From contig OX352762.1 in NCBI GenBank assembly GCA_947095585.1, positions 97,438,249-97,502,248 of the forward strand: DNA of 64,000 bases, given 5' to 3'. The first letter of the stretch is position 1. Each line of letters begins with the position of its first letter. The notes beneath the pieces are model-generated. The model was not told the origin of the DNA. It saw only the letters and a list, made by a program, of their open reading frames with translations, and did no database searches. The DNA comes from Nephrocerus scutellatus (taxonomy: Eukaryota > Arthropoda > Insecta > Diptera > Pipunculidae). The position numbers and the translations under genes are program-made. Positions 35,886 to 48,519 of this stretch are shown here, piece after piece.

Positions 35886-37589
35886 GAAGTAGTGATTATT
35901 GATTATTTTTTAATATTAAACACAAAACGGGTTCCTATATATGGAAAATTTTGATAAATCTGCAGTTAGCTCAATGAGAATTTCTGTTTTTGTTTTCCGT
36001 TGTTGTTCGTATTCTTTTATTCCAAAGACTATTTTTATGCAAATTGGCTGTATATCTGTCAGTCAATAATTAACTTGAGATTCAACCACTTTGTTTATTA
36101 TTTTCCATGAGGTATACAATTAATGGCATTGGGAAATTTCCCACCATGGAATCGGCTTTAAGCACGTAGATTTCTTCGGCCTTTCTTAGCCAATGAGCCA
36201 GAACACTCCAGGAATCAGACACTGGGATTTATTTGCGATGAGAATTGATTGTCCGGTAACCATGTTGCAAACAGGAATTTCAATTTCAATAATACTTAAG
36301 CAACAGTGTTCTTGATTGCGCTTTTCCTGCTGTGTAAGCACACTAAATCCTCTACGAAGGTGTCCTTGCAATCGATAAACCAAGGACATATATAAATTGT
36401 CGCTGTTCTGAAATGCGATTTCCAAGTCTGCTCTCTCGACTCTTGGCAAATTATCAAGGCATTCATTTTATCTTCAATTTTATTTTCACTATGGACAACA
36501 TGAATGAGATTTTATTTATTTTCAATATTTACGCAAAATAAGCAGCTCAAGGTTGGTTGAGTTCTTATTGCAAATGTGAGTGCTTACTTTGAAGATCGTT
36601 TTTAATATGAGAGCTAAAAAACTTCACGCTGTTGATTGTTTTAAGTAAAATAAAACTGAACGTACAAGATGAGACAAAAAATCTTATATCGGAACAGGAA
36701 AGTTTGTAACTATTTATTTACGCAAAGTGGATATTAATTAATTGTTTATAACAATGAATTAAATAAAATAAAATTCTTTTCATATCCATAGATTGCGTTC
36801 TTCTTTTGAATAGCGTCTCAAAAAATGTATTGATACACATTTTATATCCCTACATTGCAGTGAGATTCGTCGCCGCTTACAGCAATGTATACAACACAAG
36901 AATAAGAAAATAGGTTATTTTCCAGAAATTAAATGACTAAGTCTTTTAGTTTAAAATGCATTTACTTTTTACGTAGTCTTCTTTCGTAGTCTATGATTAC
37001 TTTTATTCTAATTGTTTCTCTAATAAAAGTATTCCATACCAGAAGTACGGTTTAAAAATAATTGCAAAATTCCCAACTACGCTAGTATTACCCAATGAAC
37101 AAAAATGCTTTCCAGCCATAAATTTCTGTGGATTTGAAATAGATGAAATAGGAAGATGGAGCCAAATCTGGAGGGATGTTATTCCATCACTTCAAAATCC
37201 TCTTTTGGTCTTTGGGCCACCCCCTCAAAAACTTATTCAACCTTTATAACTTACGTTACAAATCAGTCTTTATTGTATACCATTTCACTCAGGTAATCAA
37301 TAAAAAGATTTCTGTTTTCGTCACATTCTCAGAAAACAATGGCCGTAACCTTTCTGGCAGATAAAATATAGTTCGCCATTTTTTTGGTACAAGTCCACCC
37401 ACTGCTTTGTTTTCTGATTTATTTATTTCCAGTAGTGATGGATGCACGTCTCACCCATATTAAGAAATTGGCGCACAAAATTAGATCAATTTAAGCACTG
37501 TTGAAAAATTTGTCAGCTGGCCACCATTTAACAAATGCAAGAGCCAATCTTCCACAAAAGCTTTTTCTTATTTAATTCTTAAATGGGAG
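35886..37589. other. unassigned DNA with one odd minus-strand frame
   Basis: At 36,186-36,449 (minus) a frame of about 90 codons is open with varied composition (FQNSDNLYMSLVYRLQGHL, LTQQEKRNQEHCCLSIIEIE). It has no ATG at its start and matches nothing I recognise. It may be a transposon remnant. The remainder is featureless AT-rich DNA. Confidence 0.35.
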
Positions 37590-38931
37590 ACTCTAACTCT
37601 CGTCCTGATAAATACTCCTTCAATGTATTTTCAGGTTCGTCAGACCATTGTGTAGTATCAGCTAATTTCTCGTAAATAAACTACGCAGTTAGACAAAAAA
37701 CTCCCAAAAAACAGTATGGCAATACGAGAAAGCCAATTGGGACGGCCTTAACAACTTCTTTCGGAGTATTAACTGGTCGCTATTGTTTCGTGATAGCAAC
37801 GTCGGTGTCACCGTTGATGCAACTACAAACAACATCCTTATTGGTATAAGGGACTTTATTCCTTTCAGGAATAAGTCTGTCAAACCAAAAAAGGATGGAT
37901 GGTATGACTCGAGCTGTAAAGAGGCTTCTAGGATTAGAGAGGTATGCTTTCGGTTTTACAAAGCAAGCCCTACTGAGGAAAACCGAGCCAGAAATGATAT
38001 TGCAATGCTCATCGCTGATGACTAAAAATCGAGGCATAAAATACTACAATGCCCCAAAGGTAGTAAAAATGTTTGGTCATTCGTGAAAAGAATCAAAAAT
38101 GCAAAAATGTCGTCAATTCCAACGCTGATTTATAATGACACTCCAGATCTCAACTCTAAAGACAAATCCAATATGTTTACTGCACATTTTGCAGCTAGCT
38201 CCATGATTCCAGATTGTGCATTGATGCCGCCTGCACGTCCGAGTATTGAACACTTTATGGGACAGATCTTCATTCGTACTCGTGCAGTTAATAGAGTTTT
38301 AAACGACCTCAACACTCACAAATCCACTGGCCCAGATGGTATTTCCATATTAGTTCTGAAGAGGTGTTCTACCAAGCTGGCATTACTATACCGAAAGCTT
38401 TTCCATATATCCTATTCTTCTGGACTCTTCCCGAGAAGTTGGAAAACAGTTTTTGTCCAGCCTATACCCAAAAAAGGCAAGCCGTCGTCTCCTTCTTCGT
38501 ACCGACCCATAGCACTTACATCCATTCTTTCCGAGGTCATGGAAACGCTGATGATTTTTCTGCTCATGAACTATCTTGAAACCAACGAAATACTTTGTGA
38601 CAGGCAGTATGGATTTCGTGGGCAACGTTCCACTGGTGATTTGATGGTATATCTCACCGAACAGTGGAACCGGTCCTTGCATCCATTTGGTGAAAGCTGT
38701 TGCACTCGACATTTCCAAAGCATTTGGCAGAGTTTGGCATCAAGCCCTCTTGTCCAAAATGCGTGCTTATGGAGTCAATGAAAAACTGCTTCATTGGATC
38801 AGAAGCTATCTTTTGGACCGCTCAATTCAAATTGTATTGGATGGTTTCAAATCTGAAGTACATCTCATAAATGTTGGCGTTCCCCAGGGCTTTTTTTTTT
38901 GTCCCCGACACTCATTCTCATTTTTAAATTC

Positions 38932-39790
38932 TCTATATTAACGTGTGCCCGTGGCTGGCTGGCTGGCAGACAGGCACAACAAATATGGTGATAAATTTTT
39001 ATCCCACTTCCTAAAGCCCGATTTTTTGAAACTTTGCACGCATTTGTATCTCCCATGACAACACTTTTTATTAAAATTTGAGGCCCTTCGGGTCTCGGGA
39101 TCAGGACACTTCCATACAAATTGTTTACAAATTTTTTTCTTTAAACTTTATACGCGTATGTATCTCCAATGGACAAAACTTTTTGTAAACATTTGGAAGT
39201 GATCGGGCCCCGTGGTCTAGGGGCACCCATACAAATTTTATAAAAAAAAAAGTACCCGATTTTCTTCAAATTTTATACGCATGTGAATATTCAATGGACA
39301 ACACTTTTTGTAAAAATTTGGAAGTCATCGGGCCCCGGGGTCGGGGCGCGGCCATTCAAATTTTGTAAAAAAAAGTACCCGATTTTCTTCAAATTTTATA
39401 CGCATGTGTATCTCCGATGTACAACACTTTTTGTAAAAATAAATTTTGGCGTGATCAGACCCTCAGACCCCGGTTTCGGAAGGTCCCATAAAAATTTTTA
39501 AAAATCCGATCCGATTTTCTTTCCTATGTCCTATGGACAACGATTTTTGTAAAAATTTGAAAGTGGCCCCAGGTACGAGGGGCTTCAATATGAATTTTTA
39601 AAAATAAGCCCGAGTCTCTTTAAATTTTATACACAAGTGTATCTACGATGGAAACACTTTGTGTAAAAATGTTGGGGTAATCAGGATAAGGCGGCTCCCA
39701 ATTTTTTTTTTTTAAATTGTTATCCGATTTAATTCAAACTTTGCACATTGTGTATTAATTAGAGAATTTACACGAACAATTTTAATTTTT
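38932..39790 (+). mobile_element. TIR repeat (family H) with an internal six-unit satellite
   Basis: Starts at AAATTCTCTATATTAAC and ends near 39,771 with a diverged inverted copy (TTAATTAGAGAATTT). Other H copies end with AATATAGAGAATTT, the exact complement of the start, so this is a terminal-inverted-repeat element. Between the ends, 39,030-39,745 is a tandem array of six ~105-125-bp units, each with a TTTATACGCATGTGTATCTC-like start and ACAACACTTTTTGTAAAAAT. The other H copies carry only one such unit. No coding capacity is present. Confidence 0.7.
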
Positions 39791-40300
39791 ATTTGTTGTT
39801 TTTATTATTAGTGATCTATTATCTGTGACTTCTAATCCAATTCACTCTTTTGCTGACAAAAGCACTCTGAGCTTCTCATATAAGTTTGAGGAACGTCCCT
39901 CCACTTCTCAAGTGGAATTCAAACAACTTCTTATGTTAAGTACGTTAAATTTTGACCTGGACTGTATAATAAATTGGAGGGAAAACAATCGAGTAGAATT
40001 TAACGCTTCCAAAACCTAATACTGTCTCTTGTCGTCTAAGCGAATCCCAAATCCCATGCAATTATCCATGAATTGCACTTGCATCGAGGAAACTGAAAAT
40101 CCTGCAATTCTCGGTATATGCGTTAACGACAAGCTTCGTTGGAATGGCCACAAATTTTCCGTCGCCAAAAATGCTGCGAAATCTTTAGGTTTTCTAACTC
40201 GGTGCAAGAAATATTTCACTTCCTCTGATCTTGCTACTATCTACAAGGCTTTTATTCGCCCTAAACTTGAGTACATTAGTCATATCTGGTCTGATGCGCC

Positions 40301-40688
40301 AGCTTTTTTTTTATGAAAACTTATTGCCATGGGAGAACTCCCTGAATGAATTGTGTCACGGAAATAAGGTGGGCTATGCCCTTTATTAAAATTAAAAATA
40401 AAAAAACGAAGGAATGTTTTAATTTAATTTCTTAGAATTCTCTTGAAAAAGCAAAACGGAAAAAGATCAGGAAACTAAAAATGACGCGAGTCCAATGCTT
40501 TTATCAATGCATCATGGTCAGGGAAAACTACAAAAAAACCCTGACCAAGAAAATATTACATTTAATTACGAAATTGAGCCTTGAAATTTTTCTTGGAACC
40601 TCTGTAGTGGAATTCTGTCCTTCTGCAACTTGACGTCTTTCTTGAAAGCCAACAACTCGACTGTGAAACGTACCGGATTCGTCTGTAG
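40301..40688. mobile_element. insertion of unknown type inside family C copy
   Basis: This block interrupts the connection domain of C5 and replaces about 80 bp of it. It starts with a T-run and contains a perfect 9-bp hairpin (TGGTCAGGG at 40,515-40,523 with CCCTGACCA at 40,539-40,547). I do not recognise the family. A T-run at one edge could be the tail of a minus-strand SINE. Confidence 0.5.
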
Positions 40689-41095
40689 TACCAATAGATT
40701 CGCTTGAACACCGCAGGAACGCTTTCTGCTTGTCACTGTTTTATCGCTTCTTCAACAAGCGGTGCTCAAGAGAAATAGCCAGTTGCATGCCATCTCTCCT
40801 TGAATTCAGCCGTAATACTCGTGGCACCATGAATGCTCTTCAGGTAACCTTCAAGCCAATGTTCGGAGGTACACTTAAGTTCAGAGATTCTTTCTTCAGC
40901 CGTACAATACGTATGTGGAATGCTTTGCCAAGCTCTGCCTTTCCACGTCACTATGATCCACATGCATTCAAAACACAAGCTCATAGACATCTCCTCTTAT
41001 CTCCTCCTTTTCCTTAACGCCCACGCTGTGCCAAGCATATAGCCAAGCATTATAAGGGTGCGAATCACAAATTATAATAAAAAACATCTAACCCA

Positions 41096-42079
41096 ATTAA
41101 ATAAAAATCATACCCATTCTAAATTAATGGAAATTATTGAAAAATGGTGAAAAGAAGATAGATTTAATAAATTTAAATAAAACCCTCATATCGAACTAAG
41201 TTATTTTCATAACTCTCCTTTTTCATTAATGGGTGAAAACGAAAGAATTGAAAGACAGAATGAAAAATTTCATAATAAAAATTCAAACAATGTAAAAACA
41301 TTACTGCAGTGACAATAACAAAAAATAATATGTATCAGGATTTAAATGTAAGTAAAATTTGGAGGTTCTGAGTTTAATTCTATTTTCGCTAAAAATTGTA
41401 ATATCGGTTTCGGGACTCCCTTTATTGACGCGAGTTGATTTGGCATACTACAAAAAGAAAAAGTAAACAAAACAAAGTCATACAGTGATAAAAGGAATTT
41501 TATGATTGAGTTTTTTTCATTTATCTATATAGGAAGTACTAAAAAAAAAATTAAAGACAAAATTGAAGGGAAACAGATACACCTAAGGGTTTAATTGAAA
41601 TTGCATCTGATGTTTACTGATGTAACACCAGTATGACTCAGGAAATAACCAAAATTAATTTAGTTGCTAATGGATGGATGGATGACGGAAGCTAGGATAT
41701 AAATAATCCAATGGCTGCCATGATTTCGTATTGGCTGGTTCACAAAGCTCATGAAATTTTAAAAAATTTGTTGTTTTTTGTTGTGGGACACTCTTATACT
41801 CCATCTTTGTATCTTTGGGTGCATTGAGAGTTGCTTAAAAAGTCCTTGCTTAATATTTTTATTTTTACTTAAATATTTTTCGTCATCACCGGACTGTTGT
41901 TAAACATGTCACAGAATTCCAGTTTTTTGCTGAAAATCTTTGAAAAGATTATGTATTTCGACCTGCATGATCACGGCATTACTGTGAAGGAATCGCACCA
42001 GCGACCACTTAACTAATTGCCGAAAAGCAATTTATTATTTTCAAACTTACTTCTAAAAGAATGTTTGTGAAACGACTTC
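41096..42079. other. unassigned AT-rich DNA
   Basis: No gene or repeat was recognised. Confidence 0.5.
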
Positions 42080-42087
42080 CGTAAATG

Positions 42088-42302
42088 TCGGTGGTGGAGT
42101 GGTTAGAAAGTTGTCACCCACTCAGAGGAGGACAATAGGTTCGATTCCCAGCACGTCCAAACAACGCACGAATTTTTCTCACCGCACTAATCATCTAGAT
42201 TCTAGGTACACTTAACAACATAGGATTAGCAGTTGACACATACTGTTGTCTTCACATGTACGATTGAGGTTATCTATAACATGACATATAATGACAGCAC
42301 GA
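42088..42302 (+). mobile_element. tRNA-derived SINE, complete (family S1)
   Basis: Box A (GTGGTGGAGTGGTTAGAAAG) lies just inside the 5' end and a canonical box B (GGTTCGATTCC) at 42,140. A body follows with TTTTTCTCACCGCACTAATC and ATCTAGATTCTAGG. It is flanked by an 8-bp duplication CGTAAATG at 42,080-42,087 and 42,303-42,310. The tRNA-like part does not fold into a working tRNA. S1 has a different body from S2. Confidence 0.8.
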
Positions 42303-42310
42303 CGTAAATG

Positions 42311-43180
42311 GAAAACTTTTATCCATTACAACGAAAACACACGATATGTATTTTTTTAATAAGATGTTTCAACAAACCATTGGACGGTTTACTTTGCCCT
42401 CGTAAGGCAGGTCATCTTAAAGACTAAAGTTTCTTTTATGTCAATATTGATATCATCAGAATTATTCTGGAAAAACTTTGATGTAAAAAAGAAAATGCAA
42501 ATGCACTTGACACAAATTTCTAAAAGATTGTAAAATACTCATTGTGCAAATTGCCGAGACTAAGAACGTGCACAAAACTGAGTCCATAAATGGTATAAGT
42601 TTATAAATACAGATGAAAAAATACTATACCACAAGCATGACATCTCTGTATTTCAGGATGACAGTCTTGAAAATACGACAATGCAGGGACTAAAAATGGA
42701 GCATTTTTCTCCCCATGTTTTTTTGGATTTAATTTTTTTTTCTTTAATGCATTAAAGTATCGCCAGATATGGAACGAATGACGTCATCTATCTAAATGAT
42801 AATTTGCAATTTAATGAAATTGTAAATTGAAATTAAATGAAATGACCTTCACAATGAATATCAAACAGTTGTCGTTTGCATAATGTCCTTCTGTCAGGTT
42901 GTAATAACTTTTTCAAACGATTATGTTTGTAATCCTTTGACTTAGGTAGTGCTGTTTATGTATATATGGAAGTATGAAAATAGAATATTTTATCCAGTTT
43001 TAGAGCATAGCACAACAAAGACGATAAGATTATGATTAGAGACCTACCATGGGGCGTTATATATTTATATTCCATGTTTTTCTTGACTTCTGTTCTTACC
43101 ATATGTATATATGTATGTGCTTCAAAATTAGGACTGACAAATACGATATATAAGAAGACGCAGGATTTCCTGCAGGATAT
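42311..43180. other. unassigned AT-rich DNA
   Basis: No gene or repeat was recognised. Confidence 0.5.
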
Positions 43181-45770
43181 ATCACTGTTATGTTAGGTGG
43201 ACAACGAAAAGGCTGCAAAATCCGGAGGTCCAATGGGACACTGGGGTGGGTTGAAAGCCGAAGAGCCGTTGCATAACAATATGTCCCTGGAGTGCATGGA
43301 AGCTCTAGATAGCACGGGATATAAGGTCAAGTACGGCATTAGGCAGGCCAAGGTGAAGGTTTTCCGGATCACTCCTGATGAGGAAGATCCTAAGGAGGAC
43401 GCGTCCTCCGGTTTGCTAGAGGGTCTGAGAATAGATGAAGGTACATCTATTGATGGCCCGGATTCTCCCCCAACCTTGTAATGGCGACGGTATCTAAGGC
43501 ACTGCAGATCAACCTGAAGCATTCGAGATGTGCCTCGGACAATCTGCAGGTATTCCTAAGAGAGGAAAACTTGGACATCGTATTGATACAAGAACCATGG
43601 GTCTGAAGTCATGGGTCTTTGCTACGAAGAGTATAATCTCTTTTACAAAAAAAAAAACTAGGGTAAGCCGAGATCTTGCGTCTTAGTTAAGAACCATATT
43701 AACGCTTTCCTTTGTCCTAACTATAGCTCGTCGGACTTAACAGCCGACAAAGCAGAGGAGACCCTTGCCACCTTTCTCAATATAGAAGGTGCCTTTAACA
43801 ATGTTCACATTGATGCCATTCAGGAGGCTCTCACTTCGTTAGGAGTAGAGCAACTCCTAAAACGGTGGATCATGTCCATGCTAAGTTGCATGGCAATCTA
43901 TGGCTGCTAGTTATAAACAAGGTCATCAGGACACTTGATATAGAAAGGACGAAGGTTGTCGCGTATACTTGCATCAGGACAGTACCTTTCCGTAATCAGT
44001 GAGGTCATGGAAAAGGCTCTAGGCAGGGTTAGCTCCTGGAATACTGGTTGTGGCCTATGGATTAACTCTGGCAAAACTGAAATAGTACATTTCAACACTA
44101 AGTCGAAAATACCGGACTTTGCCCTGCCAAAGCTCAATGCCCAGAGACTTACGCTTACCTCAGAAGCAAAATATCTCGGCGTAATCTTAGCCAGGAAGTT
44201 CAGCTGGAAGTAAAATATAGAATTTAGGGCTAAGAAAGCTTGCATTGCCTTATATGCTAGCAGCAAAACCAATGGCAAGAAATGGGAACTGCAGCCGAGA
44301 ATGGCTATGTGGCTGTACACAGCAGTGGTGCGTCCTATTTTTACCTATGGTGCGCTGGTCGCTGGCCGGCGATTAATGAAAAGTACAATGCCAGCAAGCT
44401 AGGTAGAATACAGAGATCAGCAACTGTTGGCATAACTGGAGCACTTCGGTCCTGTCCCACCGAGGCGCTTAGCATAATCCTACACTTACTACCATCCGAC
44501 CTATTTATTAAATACGTTGCGGCGTGAAACGCGGTCTGGCTCAGAGAGTTTTGGTGGTTTGCTAACAAACCGTACGGCCACTGCAATATACTGCAGGTGT
44601 TGCTAAAAGAGAAGATACCATCTTCAACCGACTACTGCACTCCTAAACTTCATTTCAATCCTAGCTTTGCCGTTGAGTTTCCACCTCGTGAAAGTTGGAA
44701 GGACGGGAGAACTGTGGAGCTCTTGTAACTCTACTCACCGATGGATCCAAGCAATGTAATGGAGTCGGTGCTGGAGTTTACTCTGAAAACCTTTATGTTT
44801 CAACGTACTACAATCTACCTGACTCTGCTAGCAACTTCCAGGCGGAGATATTAGCTATAAGAGAGGCATGCAGGGCCCTATCTTACAATACCGCAATAGC
44901 TGGCAAAGTCGGCATATCCATATCTGCCATTAAAGTCATTATTGTGACAAGCAACAATTCTAAGCTCATTAGGCAGTGCGAGGCCGAACTGGCTTCTATA
45001 AGCCAATGCATAGACCTGACCCTAGTTTGGGTGCCGGGGCACAGCAATGAAAAAGCGGACGTACTGGCAAAGAAGGGCGTGACACTGGACACGGACTGCG
45101 CTGAGACAGTCTGCTGTTCTTTGAGCTCCGTTAGGGAACGTATTCTTTCCTTCTTTACCACCGAAGCATAGCTAAGGTGGTGCAATTTGACCAATTGTAC
45201 CACGTCAATAGCGATGTGGCCTTCCTTTAATAAAAACAAATCCACCGAGCTTATCTCCAGATCTCGGAAAAATATATCCAGAGTGGTTGCCATAACCACG
45301 GGCCACTGGCCGGTGGGCAGCCACGTAGTCAAACTGGGAATCCCTCACAATTCCTTTTGAAGGAGCTGCTTAGATGAGAATGAGAAAGAAACACTCATTA
45401 ATTTTCTTTGCAAGTGTCCAGCCCTTGCGGCTCTTTGTTTCCGCAAACTGAGCATTCCCTTCATTTTTGACCTGAAGGAGCTTTTTATAGTACCTCAATG
45501 CTACAGTTTTGATATAACTATACAATATCTTTTTTCTCTTTTTCTTCTCCGTTCCATTGGGTCTCCTGAGGACTGTGGCAGCAAAACGGCGCACTAAAGC
45601 GCTATTTGAGGATCTCGCCAAGTCGGCAAGGATCGCCACTCTACCTACCGATATCACTGCTTTAACTAATGTAATGAAGATAAGAAAAATACTGAAGGCT
45701 TCCTCGTACATGGAGTCATTGAAATTCCAGGGTGTTTGGAAATGTCTTTCGTTTTTAAATCGTTGTTCGT
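43181..45770 (+). mobile_element. LOA-like retrotransposon with RNase H, internally deleted (F)
   Basis: 43,197-43,481 is the end of ORF1 (GPMGHWGGLKAEEPLHNN...). ORF2 begins at about 43,490 with an endonuclease start (ALQINLKHSRCASDNLQVFL, then IQEPWV near 43,590). A deletion near 43,740 removes the rest of the endonuclease and early RT. RT resumes with FLNIEGAFNNVHIDAIQEAL (DIEGAFDN-type box). The YADD region is lost near 43,900-43,960. The connection domain is at 43,956-44,530. RNase H is open at 44,695-45,171 (LLTDGSKQCNGVGAGVYSEN, NFQAEILAIREACRAL, WVPGHSNEKADVLAKKG). The active-site DSQ-like region reads TSNNSK, so RNase H too has lost a residue. The 3' cysteine-bearing part continues to about 45,770. 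Confidence 0.85.
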
Positions 45771-47655
45771 AATACTCTTAGGTTTGGATTAATAAGAAAA
45801 TTGCAATAAAATGCTTACTTTTTTTTGTACATAAAATGGCCATAAAAGTAATTGCTTAACGACTTTTTTAAGCTATGTTCTAATTTTAGTTATCTGTTTT
45901 TGTACGACTATACACTATTTTGATTCCAATTTACTCGTAGTTAAACGCAAATCTATCCATGAGATGAAAATATAAGTGATATAAATTTAATTTCGCATCA
46001 AAGTTTGAGCTTACACCAATGGTGCACAATTAGTTATATACAGCAAGGACTCATTAATCCCGAATCCCGAATCATTAATTTTGAATGCATAACCGTTTGA
46101 GTTGAGTTCATAAAGCTTCTGAACGAGACTATCAACATATTAAAAACCTCGGAAGAGTTATGCTGGATTTGCTGGATTTTCTTCAAAATAGATGAACGTC
46201 TGACATTCAAGGATTAAAAGCACGCTGAGGAAGACAACCAATTCACACGGATAGGCAAATCTTCTGACTGCATACGTCTCACCTAGACACAATACTTCTA
46301 CCAAAGTCTCATTTCTCACACAAGTTCAAGAATTCTCTTTTCTAGAGTCCGCTTTCGGGAGATGCTCCTTTCATATTTAAATGAGAACTTGGCGAACAAC
46401 ATTTTTGTTTTTCAGAGCAATTGCATTCAATTAATTCTGTTTTAGTACGAAGGCCACCATCGTAGAAGGCTATAGCCGTCATCATGAGTATCTTCAGATC
46501 ACAATGGAACAATGCAACACGCAACTTTGCACTTGAACTTACGAATATCTAGTAGTGTGATTACACGAGAAGTTACAACTAAAACGCTGAGAATCTGTGC
46601 ATGTTCGACCTGTCTGCGAGTCCGTAATTTATTTCTTAATCGCGCATGAAAATGTGATTCGACTTTAATTACAAATTCCGGGAACTACTCTTAAAAATAC
46701 TTTATATCTATTTTAACGACGCAGTGTCCTTGTACATTGTGTCGTCTCCGTTGAAGCAGTGTAAGAGAAGCTGTAATTTTCATTTGGTGCAGTGCCACCA
46801 CTTCATTTAAATTTAAAGGAATGCGAGAATAATTGATATATATTTTCCTTCATATTATTGTATATTGTATATATAATCAGATGTGAAATTATTATAAATG
46901 GAATTTTGTATTGATCGTATTTAGACTATCGGTTAATTTCCGAAAAGAATTCTACTGTCAAAGCCAAAACTTTTCGAGTGACCTTAATTAGGAATTAAAA
47001 ATGTGTGATAATATATCAGCTGAATAATATTTAAAATACACAATTTTAATATGAAAGAGATGTAAATAGTACATTAAAACAATATTAGCAGTAAAGCCAC
47101 CGGAATGTGTGCGTAAATATTACTGAAGTTACAAACACTTTGTATATTCACATAGAACTCTCCGTACGAAAAGGTCCAAGCCTGAAGCGTCTAGAGCCAT
47201 AGCATAACATAAGCTGACTACTAAATGTAAACATTTGCAGCTTTGAAACTATGCACCTCATACAGAATGTTCTCGAGTTGACATATTATAAGGTCAATAT
47301 TTAGTTGAGGAAATTCCTAATTTCTGATATGGGTCTGTTAATTGTAATCGGATACGAAATAAATTTAAAGAAATTATGGCTCATCTTGTGGCAGCAAAGA
47401 TCTGATGAGAGATAAAGTTGCCCTTACAAATTTATGATTTGCATTAATGGCCCCTTTTAGATTTCGTTTGCTCTAATAGATGTTATTTGGATTTTACAGT
47501 TATATAAATGGATACTGTTTAAAAACTGTTTTGATTGTGGATGATCACCATTTAAAAGTGACTTTATAACCTCTGAAGGGTTATATTTTTAATGTGAACT
47601 TTCATTTGCTTCAATACATTTGAAAACTCCGGAAAATCTGTAATTTACGACCATA
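45771..47655. other. unassigned AT-rich DNA
   Basis: No gene or known repeat family was recognised over about 1.9 kb. Confidence 0.5.
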
Positions 47656-47659
47656 CCAC

Positions 47660-47995
47660 CTACGGAAACGAATTCAGCATAGTCTGTTCGAAGCGAATAT
47701 ATAACGTCCGCCTTTTCTTTATTGACCCACAGAAGAGTATAGTTGGCCGCACCATTGTCCTAAGACTCATCAGAATCTTCAGATTAAAATGATACTCTAT
47801 TGAGAGTCGATTTTGATCAGCCTCTAAGCGTGATTGACGTTGTTCTGATGTTTCTGTCTGCCATCTTTCATCTACCCTTTCATTTGTTATCTCAATCGAA
47901 GATACACATGTGTACAAATGTGTATCTTCGATAACAACACTTTTTGTAAAAAAGTGATTGGGGCTGAGGGATCTGATTTCTCTAGTGTCTTCCAA
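47660..47995 (-). mobile_element. Helitron-like ORF remnant fused to a family H palindrome
   Basis: The minus-strand frame contains ETSEQRQSRLEADQNRLS near 47,860-47,810, resembling the repeated N-terminal motif of insect Helitron proteins (compare 11,395-11,640). Upstream in the same frame the sequence comes from a family H-like piece (47,895-47,990). That piece holds a perfect 15-bp palindrome: arms 47,895-47,909 and 47,918-47,932, 8-base loop. The long ORF is therefore a chimera of two repeats. Confidence 0.5.
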
Positions 47996-48515
47996 ATTAT
48001 GGCGTTTTTACCTTGTGAAAGGTGAAAGTGTGCCCCAAAAATACCTTCGAAGGTTTGATTAAAAAACCACTAAATTTTTTTTTCCAATAACATGTCTACT
48101 TAAAAACAATGATATCCTTTTTTGATTCTATTTGTGTTAATAAAATATTCAAGCGTGTTTTTTAAAGCTAGCTAGCCAGTCGTTCATTTAGACGATTCCC
48201 AGCCAGCCAAACCCAGCCAGTTTAATATCCCTCCATGTTGGTACATGTGATTTCGCACCTATGACATTAGCAGTCAACTGTCAAAATATTTACCACTCAA
48301 ATAAGTTCTTTTTTCTTTAGTTGTGAAAACAATAATTTCGAGAATCTATTCAATGGATAAGTTAAAGAGGTATGCATTCATAACATAGCTGATTATATTT
48401 GTGAAACATCTTAAGTAGTTCAAATTACAAGTTTTATGTGGAATGCTAGATTCCTCCAGTGAAGAGTAACCTGAATTCTTTGAAACCTTTTTCGGCGATA
48501 CTTTAAGCTCCGAAT
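47996..48515. other. unassigned DNA
   Basis: No gene recognised. A GCTAGCTAGCCAG and CAGCCAGCC-rich patch lies near 48,168-48,222. Confidence 0.45.
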
Positions 48516-48519
48516 ATTA

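Larger units (their letters stand above)
37590..41095 (+). mobile_element. family C jockey-like retrotransposon, split by two insertions (C5)
   Basis: From 37,610 this copy holds the endonuclease end (SSDHCVVSANFS across the start), a linker (38,083-38,300), then the best-preserved RT of the family. The RT is open over 38,083-38,780, with LNTHKSTGPDGISILVLKR, SSYRPIALTSILSEVMETL, CDRQYGFRGQRSTGDLMVYL, then after a shift ALDISKAFGRVWHQALLSKM. An insertion at 38,932-39,790 follows. RT resumes at 39,805 with HSFADKSTLSFSYKFEERPS, where the second catalytic Asp of FADD is Lys. A second insertion at about 40,301-40,688 replaces about 80 bp. The 3' end at 40,689-41,095 finishes in AAATTATAATAAAA. 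It is inactive. Confidence 0.85.

Noticed and set aside
42088..42165. Second possible tRNA gene
   Set aside because: Same reasoning: box B is canonical but the arms do not fold, and 8-bp duplications flank a SINE body.
44883..45332. 149-codon minus-strand frame
   Set aside because: It is antisense to the RNase H and tail of the LOA-like element F.
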